Positions 49,933-58,383 are shown, counted from the stretch's first letter. The stretch is 64,000 nt of DNA from an uncultured Prevotellaceae bacterium (GCA_900315565.1 OMZS01000007.1:48678-112677); one strand, 5' to 3'. The notes: generated from the sequence alone by a model not told the origin. Made by a program: numbers and translations.

Positions 49933-51147
49933 ATGAAAGCAAAACAAATAATCTCCCAACACGGATATCACCTGTCGGCAGCAGCGTTGGCTGTTGCCAT
50001 CTATTGCTTTTGGTATTTTCTCCGGCCTTTTGTGCTGCTGGCGCGCGAACAGTCGCAGCTGTTCCAGTGGAATGGCGAGTATCTGCTTGAGAGGCTGACT
50101 GTTCCCGGAGGGCTGGCTCAGTATGTTGGCGAGATGCTGGTGCAGTTTTTTGTCAATCCCACTTTGGGCGCTCTTATTTATGCGTTGTTGGCATTGCTGA
50201 CGTTGTGGCTTTCGCGTCGCATCGTGGCTCCGCTGAGCGAACGTTTTCCAAAGGTGAAGCGTTGGGTCTGGACGCTCGTAGCTTTTCTTCCCCCGTTGCT
50301 GTTGTGGTGGGTGAGCACCGAGATATACGTTCCCATGACCCTGACTGTTGCCGTAGTAGCCTCTTTGGCTTTGTGGGCTTTTTTGCCCAGTAGCCCTTGG
50401 GCGCGGTTTGTGTGGGTGGTGGTGCTCACGGTGGCGGGCTATTGGCTGCTGGGACCTGCTGTATTGCTGCTTGCGCTGGCCTTGCTGCCGTCGTGGTGGA
50501 AGAGTGGGGTAGCGGTACTGCTGCTGGTGTTTTGCGTGTTGGGCAGTTCGTGGCTCACACCTTATCCGTTGCGCCAAGTGGCTCGTGGCATAGATTATTA
50601 TTGGGATCAGCATCTGTTGGGCACTCCCGAGGAGATGCGCTACGACATGATGGTGCGTGGCAAACAGTGGGAAGAGCTGGTGACCATCTATTTCCACGAG
50701 CGGCCCCAGTCGCTGGCTTTGCAGAGTGCGGCCGCCTTGGCCATGTTCCAGACGGGTCGTGCCAGCGAACAAGAGTTGCTCGAAAGCGTTTCGATGTCAA
50801 ATAAAAGCATCAGCAGCCAGTCGTCGGCATTTCTGATGAGCGATGTGCTGATGCAGTTGGGCATGAGCAACATGGCTCAGCATGCAGCCTTCGAGGCCAT
50901 GGAGTCGGTGCCAAATCACAACAAGAGCGGGCGCGCCTTGCTGAGGCTGATAGAAACCAACCTGGTGGCAGGGCAACCCGACGTGGCTCTGAAGTATCTC
51001 GACATTCTCGACGAAACGCTGCTCTACCGAAAATGGGTACAGCGACTCCGTCCATTGGCCTTACAACCCGAACTGCTTGAAAAGCATGCTACTTACGGGC
51101 GGTTGAGCAAACTGTACAGAGAGTCGAAGAATGTGTTCTTTTATTAA
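49933..51147 (+). CDS. DUF6057-like membrane protein with C-terminal helical repeats
   Basis: The 404-residue product has about six membrane helices in the first 210 residues (AALAVAIYCFWYFLRPFVLL, WVWTLVAFLPPLLLWWV, ALLPSWWKSGVAVLLLVFCVLGSSW and others). A cytoplasmic or periplasmic TPR-like part follows (YDMMVRGKQWEELVTIYFHERPQSLALQSAAALAMFQTG, MAQHAAFEAMESV). I associate this layout with DUF6057 proteins found beside PULs and haem/propeller lipoproteins in Bacteroidota; its function is unknown. It pairs with the next gene, 93 bp on. A GGGAGGGG-type repeat follows the stop. Confidence 0.6.
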   Translation: MKAKQIISQHGYHLSAAALAVAIYCFWYFLRPFVLLAREQSQLFQWNGEYLLERLTVPGGLAQYVGEMLVQFFVNPTLGALIYALLALLTLWLSRRIVAPLSERFPKVKRWVWTLVAFLPPLLLWWVSTEIYVPMTLTVAVVASLALWAFLPSSPWARFVWVVVLTVAGYWLLGPAVLLLALALLPSWWKSGVAVLLLVFCVLGSSWLTPYPLRQVARGIDYYWDQHLLGTPEEMRYDMMVRGKQWEELVTIYFHERPQSLALQSAAALAMFQTGRASEQELLESVSMSNKSISSQSSAFLMSDVLMQLGMSNMAQHAAFEAMESVPNHNKSGRALLRLIETNLVAGQPDVALKYLDILDETLLYRKWVQRLRPLALQPELLEKHATYGRLSKLYRESKNVFFY

Positions 51148-51150
51148 GAA

Positions 51151-51202
51151 ACCACCCTAACCCGAACCCACCCTAACCCTCCCGAAGGGAGGGGACTTGA
51201 AT
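51151..51202. repeat. CCCTAACCCTCCCGAAGGGAGGGG element
   Basis: Starting just after a stop codon, CCACCCTAACC words lead into CCCTCCC-GA-AGGGAGGGGACTTGA, a small palindrome. A related larger copy follows the GH115 stop (55708-55822). Confidence 0.7.
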
Positions 51203-51240
51203 TGGAGGAATTATATCAATAACGAAGATTAAAAGTGAAA

Positions 51241-52770
51241 ATGTTGAAAGTTCAAAACATAAAGTATCTATTTCTTGTGCTGTGGGTTGCCCTCTTGGCG
51301 GGCTGCTCGTCGCGGCCAACGAATGTGGCTGAGAGCAAGAAACTGCCTGTCATTTATCCCGACTATGTAGGAGTGACTATTCCTGTAGGCATTGCGCCGC
51401 TCGATTTCAGCATGGCCGACGATGGTTTCGACCGCGTGGACGTAGAGGTGAAAGGTGCGCGTGGCGGTTCTTTGCATGCCAATGGTGCTTATGCCGACTT
51501 CGATATTGACGAGTGGCACAGCCTGCTTGAGGCTAACCGTGGGGCAAGGCTCACAGTCACAGTGTGTGCCCGTAAGGATGGACAGTGGACACGCTTTGCT
51601 GACTTCAGCATCTACGTGAGTGCTGACGCACTCGATGAGTGGGGCATTACTTACCGTCGTATTCCGCCCAGCTATAAAATCTACAGCCGCATGGGGCTGT
51701 TTCAGCGCGACCTGAGCAATTTCGACGAGTCGCCTTTGCTGCTCAACACCCAGGCGCCCGGCGCCTGTCTGAACTGTCATACCGCCAACCGCACCAATCC
51801 CGACCAATATATTTATCATGTGCGTGGCGAGCATGGTGCAACGGTCATTCACAATGCTCAGTTCGCTCCCAACAAACAAGGCCAGTTGAGCGATGCCGAT
51901 GTGGAATTGCTGCGGGCCCGCAACGATTCGTTGGGTGGATCGATGGTTTACCCCTATTGGCATCCCGGCGGGCGTTACTGTGCTTTCTCAACCAACAGCA
52001 CTTCGCAGATGTTTCATACTGCTGGCCCCAAGCGCATAGAGGTTTATGACTCGTCGAGCGATGTGTTTGTTTATGACACACAGACGCACCAGATACTGCA
52101 AGACACCCTCATCATGCGCAAATACTGGGCCGAAAACACGCCCGCCTTCTCACCCGACGGCCGTTGGCTCTATTTTACTACCGCTCGCCGTCAGGTGTAT
52201 CCCACCGACTACGACCAGGAGAAATACAGCCTATGCCGCGTCAGTTTCGATGCTACTACTGGGCGGCTGGGACAGCAGGTGGATACGCTCATCAGCGCCG
52301 CTGCCACCGGCAAGAGTGCCACTTGGCCACGGCCGTCATACGACGGGCGTTATCTGGTTTACACCCAAACTAACTACGGCTATTTCTCTGTGTGGCATCC
52401 CGAGGCCGACTTGTGGCTACTCGACTTGCAGACCCTGCAGACAAGCCCGCTCGACAAGCTCAATAGTCCTCGCGCGGAGAGTCTGCACACGTGGAGTGGC
52501 AACAGCCGGTGGATGCTCTTCACCAGCCGCCGCGACGATGGACTCTACACCCACGTTTATTTTACCCATATCGACAGCCAAGGCAAAGCCACTAAGCCTT
52601 TTATGCTGCCCCAACGCAACCCGAAACGTTTTTATCAGCAGTCGTTCTACTCTTATAACACGCCCGATTTTAGCTCACGACGCATCGAAGCAGATGCCCG
52701 CAAAATGGGAAAACTTATTGAAAAAGACGAGCGAACTGCCACTATAATTAAAAAAATGAATGCTGAATAA
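51241..52770 (+). CDS. Beta-propeller (TolB/PD40-like) lipoprotein with a c-type haem motif
   Basis: The 509-residue product has a lipobox (VALLAGC, Cys22). Near residues 176-180 it carries CLNCH in GACLNCHTANRTNPDQYIYHVRG, a haem c attachment site. From about 210 on it has PD40-like blades (PYWHPGGRYCAFSTNST, PAFSPDGRWLYFTTARR, ATWPRPSYDGRYLVYTQTNYG, WSGNSRWMLFTSRRDDG). The ORF begins at a GTG six bases earlier (51235); the ATG at 51241 is preferred. Function is unknown; an envelope electron-transfer or sensing role is plausible. Its haem would need the CcsA-type machinery also in this window. Confidence 0.7.
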   Translation: MLKVQNIKYLFLVLWVALLAGCSSRPTNVAESKKLPVIYPDYVGVTIPVGIAPLDFSMADDGFDRVDVEVKGARGGSLHANGAYADFDIDEWHSLLEANRGARLTVTVCARKDGQWTRFADFSIYVSADALDEWGITYRRIPPSYKIYSRMGLFQRDLSNFDESPLLLNTQAPGACLNCHTANRTNPDQYIYHVRGEHGATVIHNAQFAPNKQGQLSDADVELLRARNDSLGGSMVYPYWHPGGRYCAFSTNSTSQMFHTAGPKRIEVYDSSSDVFVYDTQTHQILQDTLIMRKYWAENTPAFSPDGRWLYFTTARRQVYPTDYDQEKYSLCRVSFDATTGRLGQQVDTLISAAATGKSATWPRPSYDGRYLVYTQTNYGYFSVWHPEADLWLLDLQTLQTSPLDKLNSPRAESLHTWSGNSRWMLFTSRRDDGLYTHVYFTHIDSQGKATKPFMLPQRNPKRFYQQSFYSYNTPDFSSRRIEADARKMGKLIEKDERTATIIKKMNAE

Positions 52771-52833
52771 TTGAATGATACAGAAATAAAACATTCTGCA
52801 ACAAATCGTAAAATGGGTTTCTATAATTTGTTG

Positions 52834-52957
52834 TATCTTTGCAACAGAAAAATGAGAGAGAAATAACTAATATACAATTACTCATACTTAGGTATACACG
52901 ATCGCTTTTTTATTATGGTATTTTTTACAAGTGCTGCGCCGGGGAGGCGCGGCACTT
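52834..52957 (+). ncRNA. Candidate small RNA or attenuated leader upstream of GH115
   Basis: A -7 element TATCTTTG (52834-52841) is followed about 90 bp later by a GC-rich hairpin (AAGTGCTGCGCC / GGCGCGGCACTT, 52929-52957) and TTTGTG. No credible ORF lies between. The hairpin sequence is related to the susCD terminator (AAGTGCTGTGCC). The GH115 gene has its own promoter at 53179, so this unit could be an independent RNA of about 110 nt. Confidence 0.4.
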
Positions 52958-53178
52958 TGTGTTAATAGGCATTTTCGATGGTTTTTCCCCTGTGCAGAGC
53001 GGTTTTATCTGTACATTTTAGATGTGATGTGTTTTACGGGCGTAAGCAACGCCATCAAGGAGGCGAGTGTGACGGAGATAATATGCTATAGCTGCAAAAA
53101 GAACCAAAATTTTACGCAATGAAACAAATATAAAGCATTATGTAACATTGCGGGTGTTTAAAAGAAAAAAAATGCACT

Positions 53179-53186
53179 ATCTTTGC
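53179..53186 (+). promoter_or_regulatory. -7 element of the GH115 promoter
   Basis: TATCTTTG 26 bp before the ATG, with a TGTAACA motif 38 bp upstream (53141-53147). Confidence 0.6.
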
Positions 53187-53211
53187 AGCCATAGAAACAA
53201 TTATCACAACC

Positions 53212-55701
53212 ATGAATAGAATATTCTTACTAACCTTATTATCAGTTTTAGGTGTGTTGGGTCTCAAGGGTGCCACTCCCTTCGTGTTGTTTTCACCTCA
53301 GGAAGGGGCATTGCTTTTGAACGAAGCCTCCATTAGTGTGGATGCACGTGAGCATAGTTGCGTGAAGCGGGCTATCGTGAATTTGCAGGCCGATTTTCAG
53401 CGTGTCACGGGCAAGACCCTGGATACTGCGACAGGTTCCTTGCACTACACGTCAATTATTATAGGTACGGTAGGTTGCAACCAGCAAATCGACCAATGGG
53501 TGAAACGTGACGAACTGAAAAACCTGAAGGGCAAAACCGAAAAGTATATCATTAAGACCATCGGGCAGCAAATAGTTATTGCGGGCAGCGACAAGCGCGG
53601 CACTGTGTATGGCATCTACGAGTTGTCGCAGCAGATGGGCGTGTCGCCGTGGTACTACTGGGCCGATGTGCCCGTTGTTCATCGCGACAGCCTTTGGATT
53701 GCCCGAGGTGAATATACCGACGGCGAGCCGGCCGTGCGCTATCGTGGCATCTTCCTCAACGACGAGGCTCCGTGTCTTACGTCGTGGGTGAAGAACACCT
53801 TCGGAACCGACTTTGGCGACCATCGTTTCTATGAAAAAGTGTTCGAACTCATTCTTCGCCTGAAAGGCAACTTTCTATGGCCTGCCATGTGGGGATGGGC
53901 TTTCTATGCCGACGACCCCGAGAACTCGCGTCTGGCCGACCAGATGGGCATCATCATGGGCACGTCACACCATGAGCCCATGGCACGAAACCATCAGGAG
54001 TATGCGCGCAAAAGAAAAGAGTGGGGTCCTTGGAATTATGAAACCAATCAGCAGAAACTCGACCAGTTTTTCCGCGAAGGCATCGAGCGTATGCGCGGTA
54101 CCGACGACCTGGTGACCATCGGCATGCGTGGCGACGGCGACGAAGCCATGAGCGATGATGCCGACACGCGGTTGCTGCAACGCATAGTGGAAAACCAGCG
54201 GAGGATTATTAAAGAGGTGACGGGCAAGCCCGCCAGCAAGACACCACAGGTGTGGGCTTTATATAAAGAGGTGCTCGACTATTACGACAAAGGTATGCGC
54301 GTGCCCGACGATGTTCTCATTCTGCTTTGCGATGACAACTGGGGCAACGTGCGCCGCGTGCCTACTGCCAAGGAGCGCAACCATCCAGGGGGATGGGGTC
54401 TGTACTATCATGTCGATTACGTAGGCGCACCCCGTAATTCAAAGTGGCTCAACGTTACTCCTACGCAGAACATGTGGGAACAGCTCACCCTGGCCTACGA
54501 CTACGGACTCGACCGTCTTTGGGTGCTCAACGTGGGCGATCTCAAGCCGATGGAGTATCCCATTACCGTGTTCATGAACATGGCTTGGAATCCCCGCTCC
54601 ATAAACGTTGAATCTATCGATGCGCACACTCTGGAGTTCTGCCGTCAGCAGTTTGGCTGCCAACAGGCACCCGAGGCTGCCCGCATCCTGAACCTCTGCT
54701 GCAAGTATGCAGGCCGTTCGACGGTAGAAATGCTCGATGCCAAAACCTACAATCTGAAAACAGGCGAATGGCGGCAAGTGGCCGATGACTACATGCGGCT
54801 GGAAACCGAGGCCCTGAGGCAGTTTGTTAGTCTGGAGCCTCAGTATCGCGATGCCTATCAGCAACTGATTCTGTTCCCTGTGCAGGCCATGTCGAACATG
54901 TATCAAATGTATTATGCGCAAGCCATGAATCTCTATTTGGCTCAGCAAAACAATCCCGACGCCAATCTCTGGGCCGACCGCGTGGAAGAGGCTTTCAGGC
55001 GCGACTCGCTGCTCTGTGCGGCCTACAACCACGATATAGCCAATGGAAAGTGGAATGGCATGATGACGCAGAAACACATTGGCTACAGATCATGGAACGA
55101 CGATTTCCCTGCCGACCGCATGCCCCGCGTGAAACGGGTGGAGAACTCTGCTGCCGGCGGATTCACCTTTGAGGGAAGTGGCGGCTATGTAGCCATGGAA
55201 GCTGAACACTACTTTGAGGCACATGCCCCCGAGGGTACCCGCTGGAACGTGATACCCTTCATGGGACGCACACGTAGTGCCATGGCTCTGATGCCTTATA
55301 CCGCATCCACAGGCGACGCATCGCTGACGTACCGCTTCTCCCTGTCGGGCGAGCTGCCAGAGAAAGTGAAAATTCATGTGGTGGTGAAGTCAACACTCGA
55401 CTTCCAGAACAAGGGTGGCATGGCTTATACCGTAGCATTGGACGGAGGCGAGCCCCAGCGCGTGGTGTTCAACGACCGGCTGAACGAAGCTCCAGAAAAC
55501 ATATACAGCATATTCTATCCCACGGTAGCACGCCGCGTGGTGGAGAAAGTGGTAGAGCTGCCTCTGTCGTCGCAAACCAGCACACATACCCTCACCCTGC
55601 ATCCGTGCGACCCCGCCATTGTATTCGAGAAAATAGTGGTCGATGCCGGAGGCTATCAGCCGCAGTTCCTCTTTGGCAACGAGTCGGACGTGAAGAGATA
55701 G
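53212..55701 (+). CDS. GH115-family alpha-glucuronidase (xylan side chains)
   Basis: The 829-residue product has a signal peptide and the GH115 layout: an N-terminal alpha/beta domain (VKRAIVNLQADFQRVTGK, IAGSDKRGTVYGIYELSQQMGVSPWYYWADV), a TIM barrel (VRYRGIFLNDEAP, RLKGNFLWPAMWGWAFYADDPEN, MGTSHHEPMARNHQEY, MRGDGDEAM) and a helical domain (WVLNVGDLKPMEYPITVFMNMAWNP). A C-terminal beta-sandwich starts near 650. GH115 enzymes remove (methyl)glucuronic acid from internal or terminal xylose of xylan. Length is slightly short of some homologues, which carry another C-terminal domain. Confidence 0.92.
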   Translation: MNRIFLLTLLSVLGVLGLKGATPFVLFSPQEGALLLNEASISVDAREHSCVKRAIVNLQADFQRVTGKTLDTATGSLHYTSIIIGTVGCNQQIDQWVKRDELKNLKGKTEKYIIKTIGQQIVIAGSDKRGTVYGIYELSQQMGVSPWYYWADVPVVHRDSLWIARGEYTDGEPAVRYRGIFLNDEAPCLTSWVKNTFGTDFGDHRFYEKVFELILRLKGNFLWPAMWGWAFYADDPENSRLADQMGIIMGTSHHEPMARNHQEYARKRKEWGPWNYETNQQKLDQFFREGIERMRGTDDLVTIGMRGDGDEAMSDDADTRLLQRIVENQRRIIKEVTGKPASKTPQVWALYKEVLDYYDKGMRVPDDVLILLCDDNWGNVRRVPTAKERNHPGGWGLYYHVDYVGAPRNSKWLNVTPTQNMWEQLTLAYDYGLDRLWVLNVGDLKPMEYPITVFMNMAWNPRSINVESIDAHTLEFCRQQFGCQQAPEAARILNLCCKYAGRSTVEMLDAKTYNLKTGEWRQVADDYMRLETEALRQFVSLEPQYRDAYQQLILFPVQAMSNMYQMYYAQAMNLYLAQQNNPDANLWADRVEEAFRRDSLLCAAYNHDIANGKWNGMMTQKHIGYRSWNDDFPADRMPRVKRVENSAAGGFTFEGSGGYVAMEAEHYFEAHAPEGTRWNVIPFMGRTRSAMALMPYTASTGDASLTYRFSLSGELPEKVKIHVVVKSTLDFQNKGGMAYTVALDGGEPQRVVFNDRLNEAPENIYSIFYPTVARRVVEKVVELPLSSQTSTHTLTLHPCDPAIVFEKIVVDAGGYQPQFLFGNESDVKR

Positions 55702-55707
55702 AAAGAA

Positions 55708-55822
55708 CCCACCCCCTCCCCAAGGGAGGGGAGTTTGATTACCTTTCTACTGGCTATATATTAGAAATGTATTAAAGCCCCTCCTTTGGGGAGAGGTTGG
55801 GGGTAGGTCTTTAGGGGTGGGC
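55708..55822. repeat. CCCACCCC..CTCCCCAAGGGAGGGG inverted element
   Basis: Left part 55708-55734 and right part about 55775-55822 are imperfect inverted copies (CCCACCCC and CTCCCCAA(A/G)GGAGGGG). It sits exactly between the convergent ends of the GH115 and HAD genes, so it may be a terminator-like or mobile repeat. Confidence 0.7.
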
Positions 55823-56541
55823 TAAAACAATTTTGTCATTTCGCCGATGTTATTGAGTACGAGCAGATTTTCGTGTTCGTACTCGTCGGTCTGCTCGTGA
55901 GCCCATGTGGTGTGGAACGGAATGTGAATAGCCCTTCCGCCCAGTTGCAGCACGGGTTCAATGTCGCTCTTGAACGAGTTGCCCACCATGACCAATTGTT
56001 CCATGCCGATGCTAAACAGCTGACAAAGCTCGCGGTACTGGCGTTCCTGTTTGTCGGCCACCACCACTATACGGTCAAACAGTGGCCATAGTCCCGAGCG
56101 CAGCAGCTTGCCCTCCTGGTCTTGTATTTCGCCCTTGGTGAAAACCGCCAGCTTGTAACAGCCTTGGCTGCGCAGGTAGCTCAGCGCGTCGGCAACCCCT
56201 TCGAGCGGCGTGGCAGGAATGCTGAGCAGGCTCAACCCCAACCGCTGTACCTTTAGCAGTCGTTCGGCCTCTATATTCCCTTGGGTGAGCGTAACGGCAT
56301 TTTCTACCAGCGAGAGCGTGAAAGCCTTTGCGCCGTAACCCGTCAAAGGCACATTGCGGCACTCCGTGGCAAACAGCTGGCGCGACACCTCGTTGGGTGT
56401 GGCCCATGGTTCAAGCAGTTCGCAGTACTGCTCTTCCACATGGTTGAACCACGACTGGCAGTCCCAAAGAGTGTCATCGGCATCGAAGGCAATCACTCTG
56501 ATGCCTTCAGAAAAGTGGGTATCGTTGTTGGTATGTTTCAT
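55822..56541 (-). CDS. HAD-family hydrolase
   Basis: The 239-residue product has HAD motifs: VIAFDADDTLWDCQSWF (motif I, nucleophile Asp), LAVFTKGEIQDQEGKLL (motif II, Thr), and QLVMVGNSFKSDIEPVLQLGG (motifs III/IV). The cap is of the helical C1 type. Substrate cannot be inferred. A terminator-bearing leader lies upstream (56622-56697). Confidence 0.88.
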   Translation of the reverse strand: MKHTNNDTHFSEGIRVIAFDADDTLWDCQSWFNHVEEQYCELLEPWATPNEVSRQLFATECRNVPLTGYGAKAFTLSLVENAVTLTQGNIEAERLLKVQRLGLSLLSIPATPLEGVADALSYLRSQGCYKLAVFTKGEIQDQEGKLLRSGLWPLFDRIVVVADKQERQYRELCQLFSIGMEQLVMVGNSFKSDIEPVLQLGGRAIHIPFHTTWAHEQTDEYEHENLLVLNNIGEMTKLF

Positions 56542-56621
56542 GAGCGTTGTAGGGTAAGAGGTGAATGATTGTCGGTTTCTTCAGGCCATGTGGCAGCCTG
56601 TTTCTGTTTTAGTAAGGGCAC

Positions 56622-56697
56622 AAAAAAAGGGTCTTCGCTAAGACCCAACCTTTGTTAACCTTAAATCTAATACTATGAAAAACACGTTGCAAAGGTA
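56622..56697 (-). ncRNA. Candidate terminated leader/small RNA upstream of the HAD gene
   Basis: Minus strand: TACCTTTG (56690-56697), then about 40 nt including CATAGTATTAGATTTAAGG, then hairpin GGGTCTT-AGCG-AAGACCC with T7 (56622-56646). The transcript would be about 60 nt and ends about 80 bp before the HAD ATG. I recall near-identical leader phrases elsewhere in Bacteroidales, but cannot verify it here. It could be an attenuator or a free sRNA. Confidence 0.5.
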
Positions 56698-56957
56698 AAG
56701 ATATTCACCTAATAATATCGCATTTTTTAAATAAAAAATTGTAGGAATCGGCAATTTCTTGATATAAATCAATTGCAAAATGAAAGAATGTGTGCGAAAA
56801 CAGCTTTTTTGCATGCAAAAATACTCTTATCTTTTCTGGCTCTCGTATGTGAGTGGGTTGAGAGTATTTGGAGCAAAAGATGCAACAAAAATCCATCAAA
56901 AAACGTTTTCTCATAAAAAATGTGGCTTAAATAATTGGAGTTTTCAACAAAATCATC

Positions 56958-56965
56958 TATCTTTG
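56958..56965 (+). promoter_or_regulatory. -7 element of the greA promoter
   Basis: TATCTTTG with a leader of about 135 nt to the ATG at 57105. Confidence 0.6.
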
Positions 56966-56980
56966 CAAACGAAACAGGTA

Positions 56981-57046
56981 AACAGACAAAGAGGATAAAG
57001 GATTCCGACATTGGGAAAAGATGTCGGAATTCTTTGTTTGTCTGTT
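56981..57046 (+). promoter_or_regulatory. Structured greA leader hairpin
   Basis: Inner stem GATTCCGACAT (57001-57011) pairs with ATGTCGGAATT (57021-57031). The outer stem AACAGACAAAGA (56981-56992) pairs with TCTTTG..TGTCTGTT (57031-57046). The stem is followed by a T/G-rich stretch, so it may be an attenuator, consistent with autoregulation of a transcription elongation factor. Confidence 0.5.
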
Positions 57047-57104
57047 GTCTATGTTCTGAAAAATGGCAATTCTGAGAAAATATAACTAAAAACATAGATA
57101 GATT

Positions 57105-57572
57105 ATGGCATACATGTCACAAGAAGGCTACGACAAACTGATAGCCGAACTCAAACACCTGGAGTCGGTGGAACGCCCCAAGGCTTCTGCTGCCATTGCC
57201 GAGGCGCGCGACAAAGGCGACCTTAGCGAAAATTCAGAGTACGATGCCGCCAAAGAGGCGCAGGCACACCTGGAAGACAAAATCAACAAACTGAAGCTGG
57301 CCATCTCGGAAGCCAAAATTGTTGACACATCGAGACTCAGTACTGACAGCGTACAGATTCTCTCGAAAGTAGAAATGACCAACCTGGCCACAAAAGCCAA
57401 GATGGTTTATACCATCGTAAGCGAAAGTGAAGCCAATCTTCGCGAAGGCAAAATCTCTATTACCACCCCTATCGCCCAAGGGCTGCTCAACCACAAAGAA
57501 GGCGAGGAGGTGGAAGTGAAAATTCCCCGGGGTGTCATTAAGCTGCGCATCGACAAAATTACGGTAGGTTAA
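57105..57572 (+). CDS. greA: Transcription elongation factor GreA
   Basis: The 155-residue product rescues backtracked RNA polymerase by stimulating transcript cleavage. The coiled coil carries the acidic tip (AEARDKGDLSENSEYDAAKEAQ, with the DxxE/NSEYD motif), and the C-terminal FKBP-like domain ends KIPRGVIKLRIDKITVG. Standard length. The stop abuts a TTGATAATTGACAATT repeat. It is followed 62 bp later by the HIT gene. Confidence 0.96.
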   Translation: MAYMSQEGYDKLIAELKHLESVERPKASAAIAEARDKGDLSENSEYDAAKEAQAHLEDKINKLKLAISEAKIVDTSRLSTDSVQILSKVEMTNLATKAKMVYTIVSESEANLREGKISITTPIAQGLLNHKEGEEVEVKIPRGVIKLRIDKITVG

Positions 57573-57634
57573 TTGATAATTGACAATTTCCTTTTTCGTA
57601 CGCATAATTAAAACACAATCAAAGCTAAATAATT

Positions 57635-58039
57635 ATGGATATTTTCAGCAAAATAGCAGCTGGCGAGATTCCCAGCTATAAATGTGCAGAAAACGAGCAG
57701 TTTTATGCCTTCCTCGACATCAATCCGCTGAAAGAAGGACACACGCTTGTCATCCCTCGTCGCGAGGTGGACTATATCTTTGATATGGGCGACGAAGAAC
57801 TTGCCCAGTTCCAGCTCTTCGCCAAGCGAGTGGCCAAGGCCTTGAAGCAGGCCTTCCCGTGCCGCAAGGTGGCTCAGGTGGTGCTCGGACTCGAAGTGCC
57901 TCATGCTCACATCCACCTTATTCCCATGGACTCTGAGCAAGACGTTGACTTCCGTCGCGAAAAGCTAAAACTCAGCGGCGACGAGATGAAAGCCATCGCA
58001 GACAAAATTCTGAAAGCATTTCAGGAGGCAGAATCTTGA
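57635..58039 (+). CDS. HIT-family nucleotide hydrolase/transferase
   Basis: The 134-residue product has the HIT motif HAHIHLIPM (HxHxHxx) and the conserved N-terminal IFSKIAAGEIPSYKCAENEQFYAFLDINPLKEGHTLVIPR. HinT-like proteins hydrolyse AMP-lysyl or nucleoside phosphoramidates. A GC-rich hairpin (GAGGGCGC / GCGCCCTC, 58071-58099) follows and probably ends the greA-HIT transcript. Confidence 0.93.
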   Translation: MDIFSKIAAGEIPSYKCAENEQFYAFLDINPLKEGHTLVIPRREVDYIFDMGDEELAQFQLFAKRVAKALKQAFPCRKVAQVVLGLEVPHAHIHLIPMDSEQDVDFRREKLKLSGDEMKAIADKILKAFQEAES

Positions 58040-58070
58040 ATAGTAGAATCTTATTTTTTGCAAGAACATA

Positions 58071-58103
58071 GAGGGCGCGTCACTTTCTGATGCGCCCTCA
58101 TTT
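58071..58103 (+). terminator. Probable terminator after the HIT gene
   Basis: Stem GAGGGCGC.TCA / TGA.GCGCCCTC followed by only a short ATTT, so termination may be inefficient. Confidence 0.55.
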
Positions 58104-58220
58104 AAAAAGATAAGTGTCAAGGCTGTTTCGTATGGCTTTGTTTTTTCATACATTTGCCAAGTAAATGTGAACAAACCATGAATAGAAGTAGGGAGATTAT
58201 TCGCACCAGCCGGCAGTTTT

Positions 58221-58277
58221 TACTGATATGGGTTGACACATTTGTTAAGTTGCTAAATGTGTCAACCCATATCAGTA
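58221..58277. repeat. Perfect inverted repeat, 23-bp arms, 11-bp loop
   Basis: Arms 58221-58243 and 58255-58277 are perfect inverted copies (containing GGGTTGACACATTT), loop GTTAAGTTGCT. A TACATTTG -7 element lies upstream (58149-58156), and a second hairpin (TTTTCCCTTAG / CTAAGGGAAAA, 58292-58326) lies downstream. A 54-residue ORF from 58178 spans it, but its coding value is doubtful. Confidence 0.85.
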
Positions 58278-58340
58278 TAAGACATTTTTCTTTTTCCCTT
58301 AGAGTTCCTATAGACCTAAGGGAAAAGAAATCAGGAAGAT

Positions 58341-58383
58341 GTTGACAAGTTTAAATTGTCAAAGGTGTGTCAACGTGTCAACC
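58341..58383 (+). repeat. GTTGACA compound element, copy A
   Basis: GTTGACA (58341-58347), 16-bp spacer, then GGTGTGTCAACGTGTCAACC (58364-58383). Related copies lie inverted at 59837-59876 and direct at 61609-61650. Confidence 0.75.

Noticed and set aside
58178-58345. Short ORF beginning MNRSREIIRTSRQ
   Set aside because: Most of it is the 23-bp-arm inverted repeat and the second hairpin; the structure explains the sequence better than a protein.
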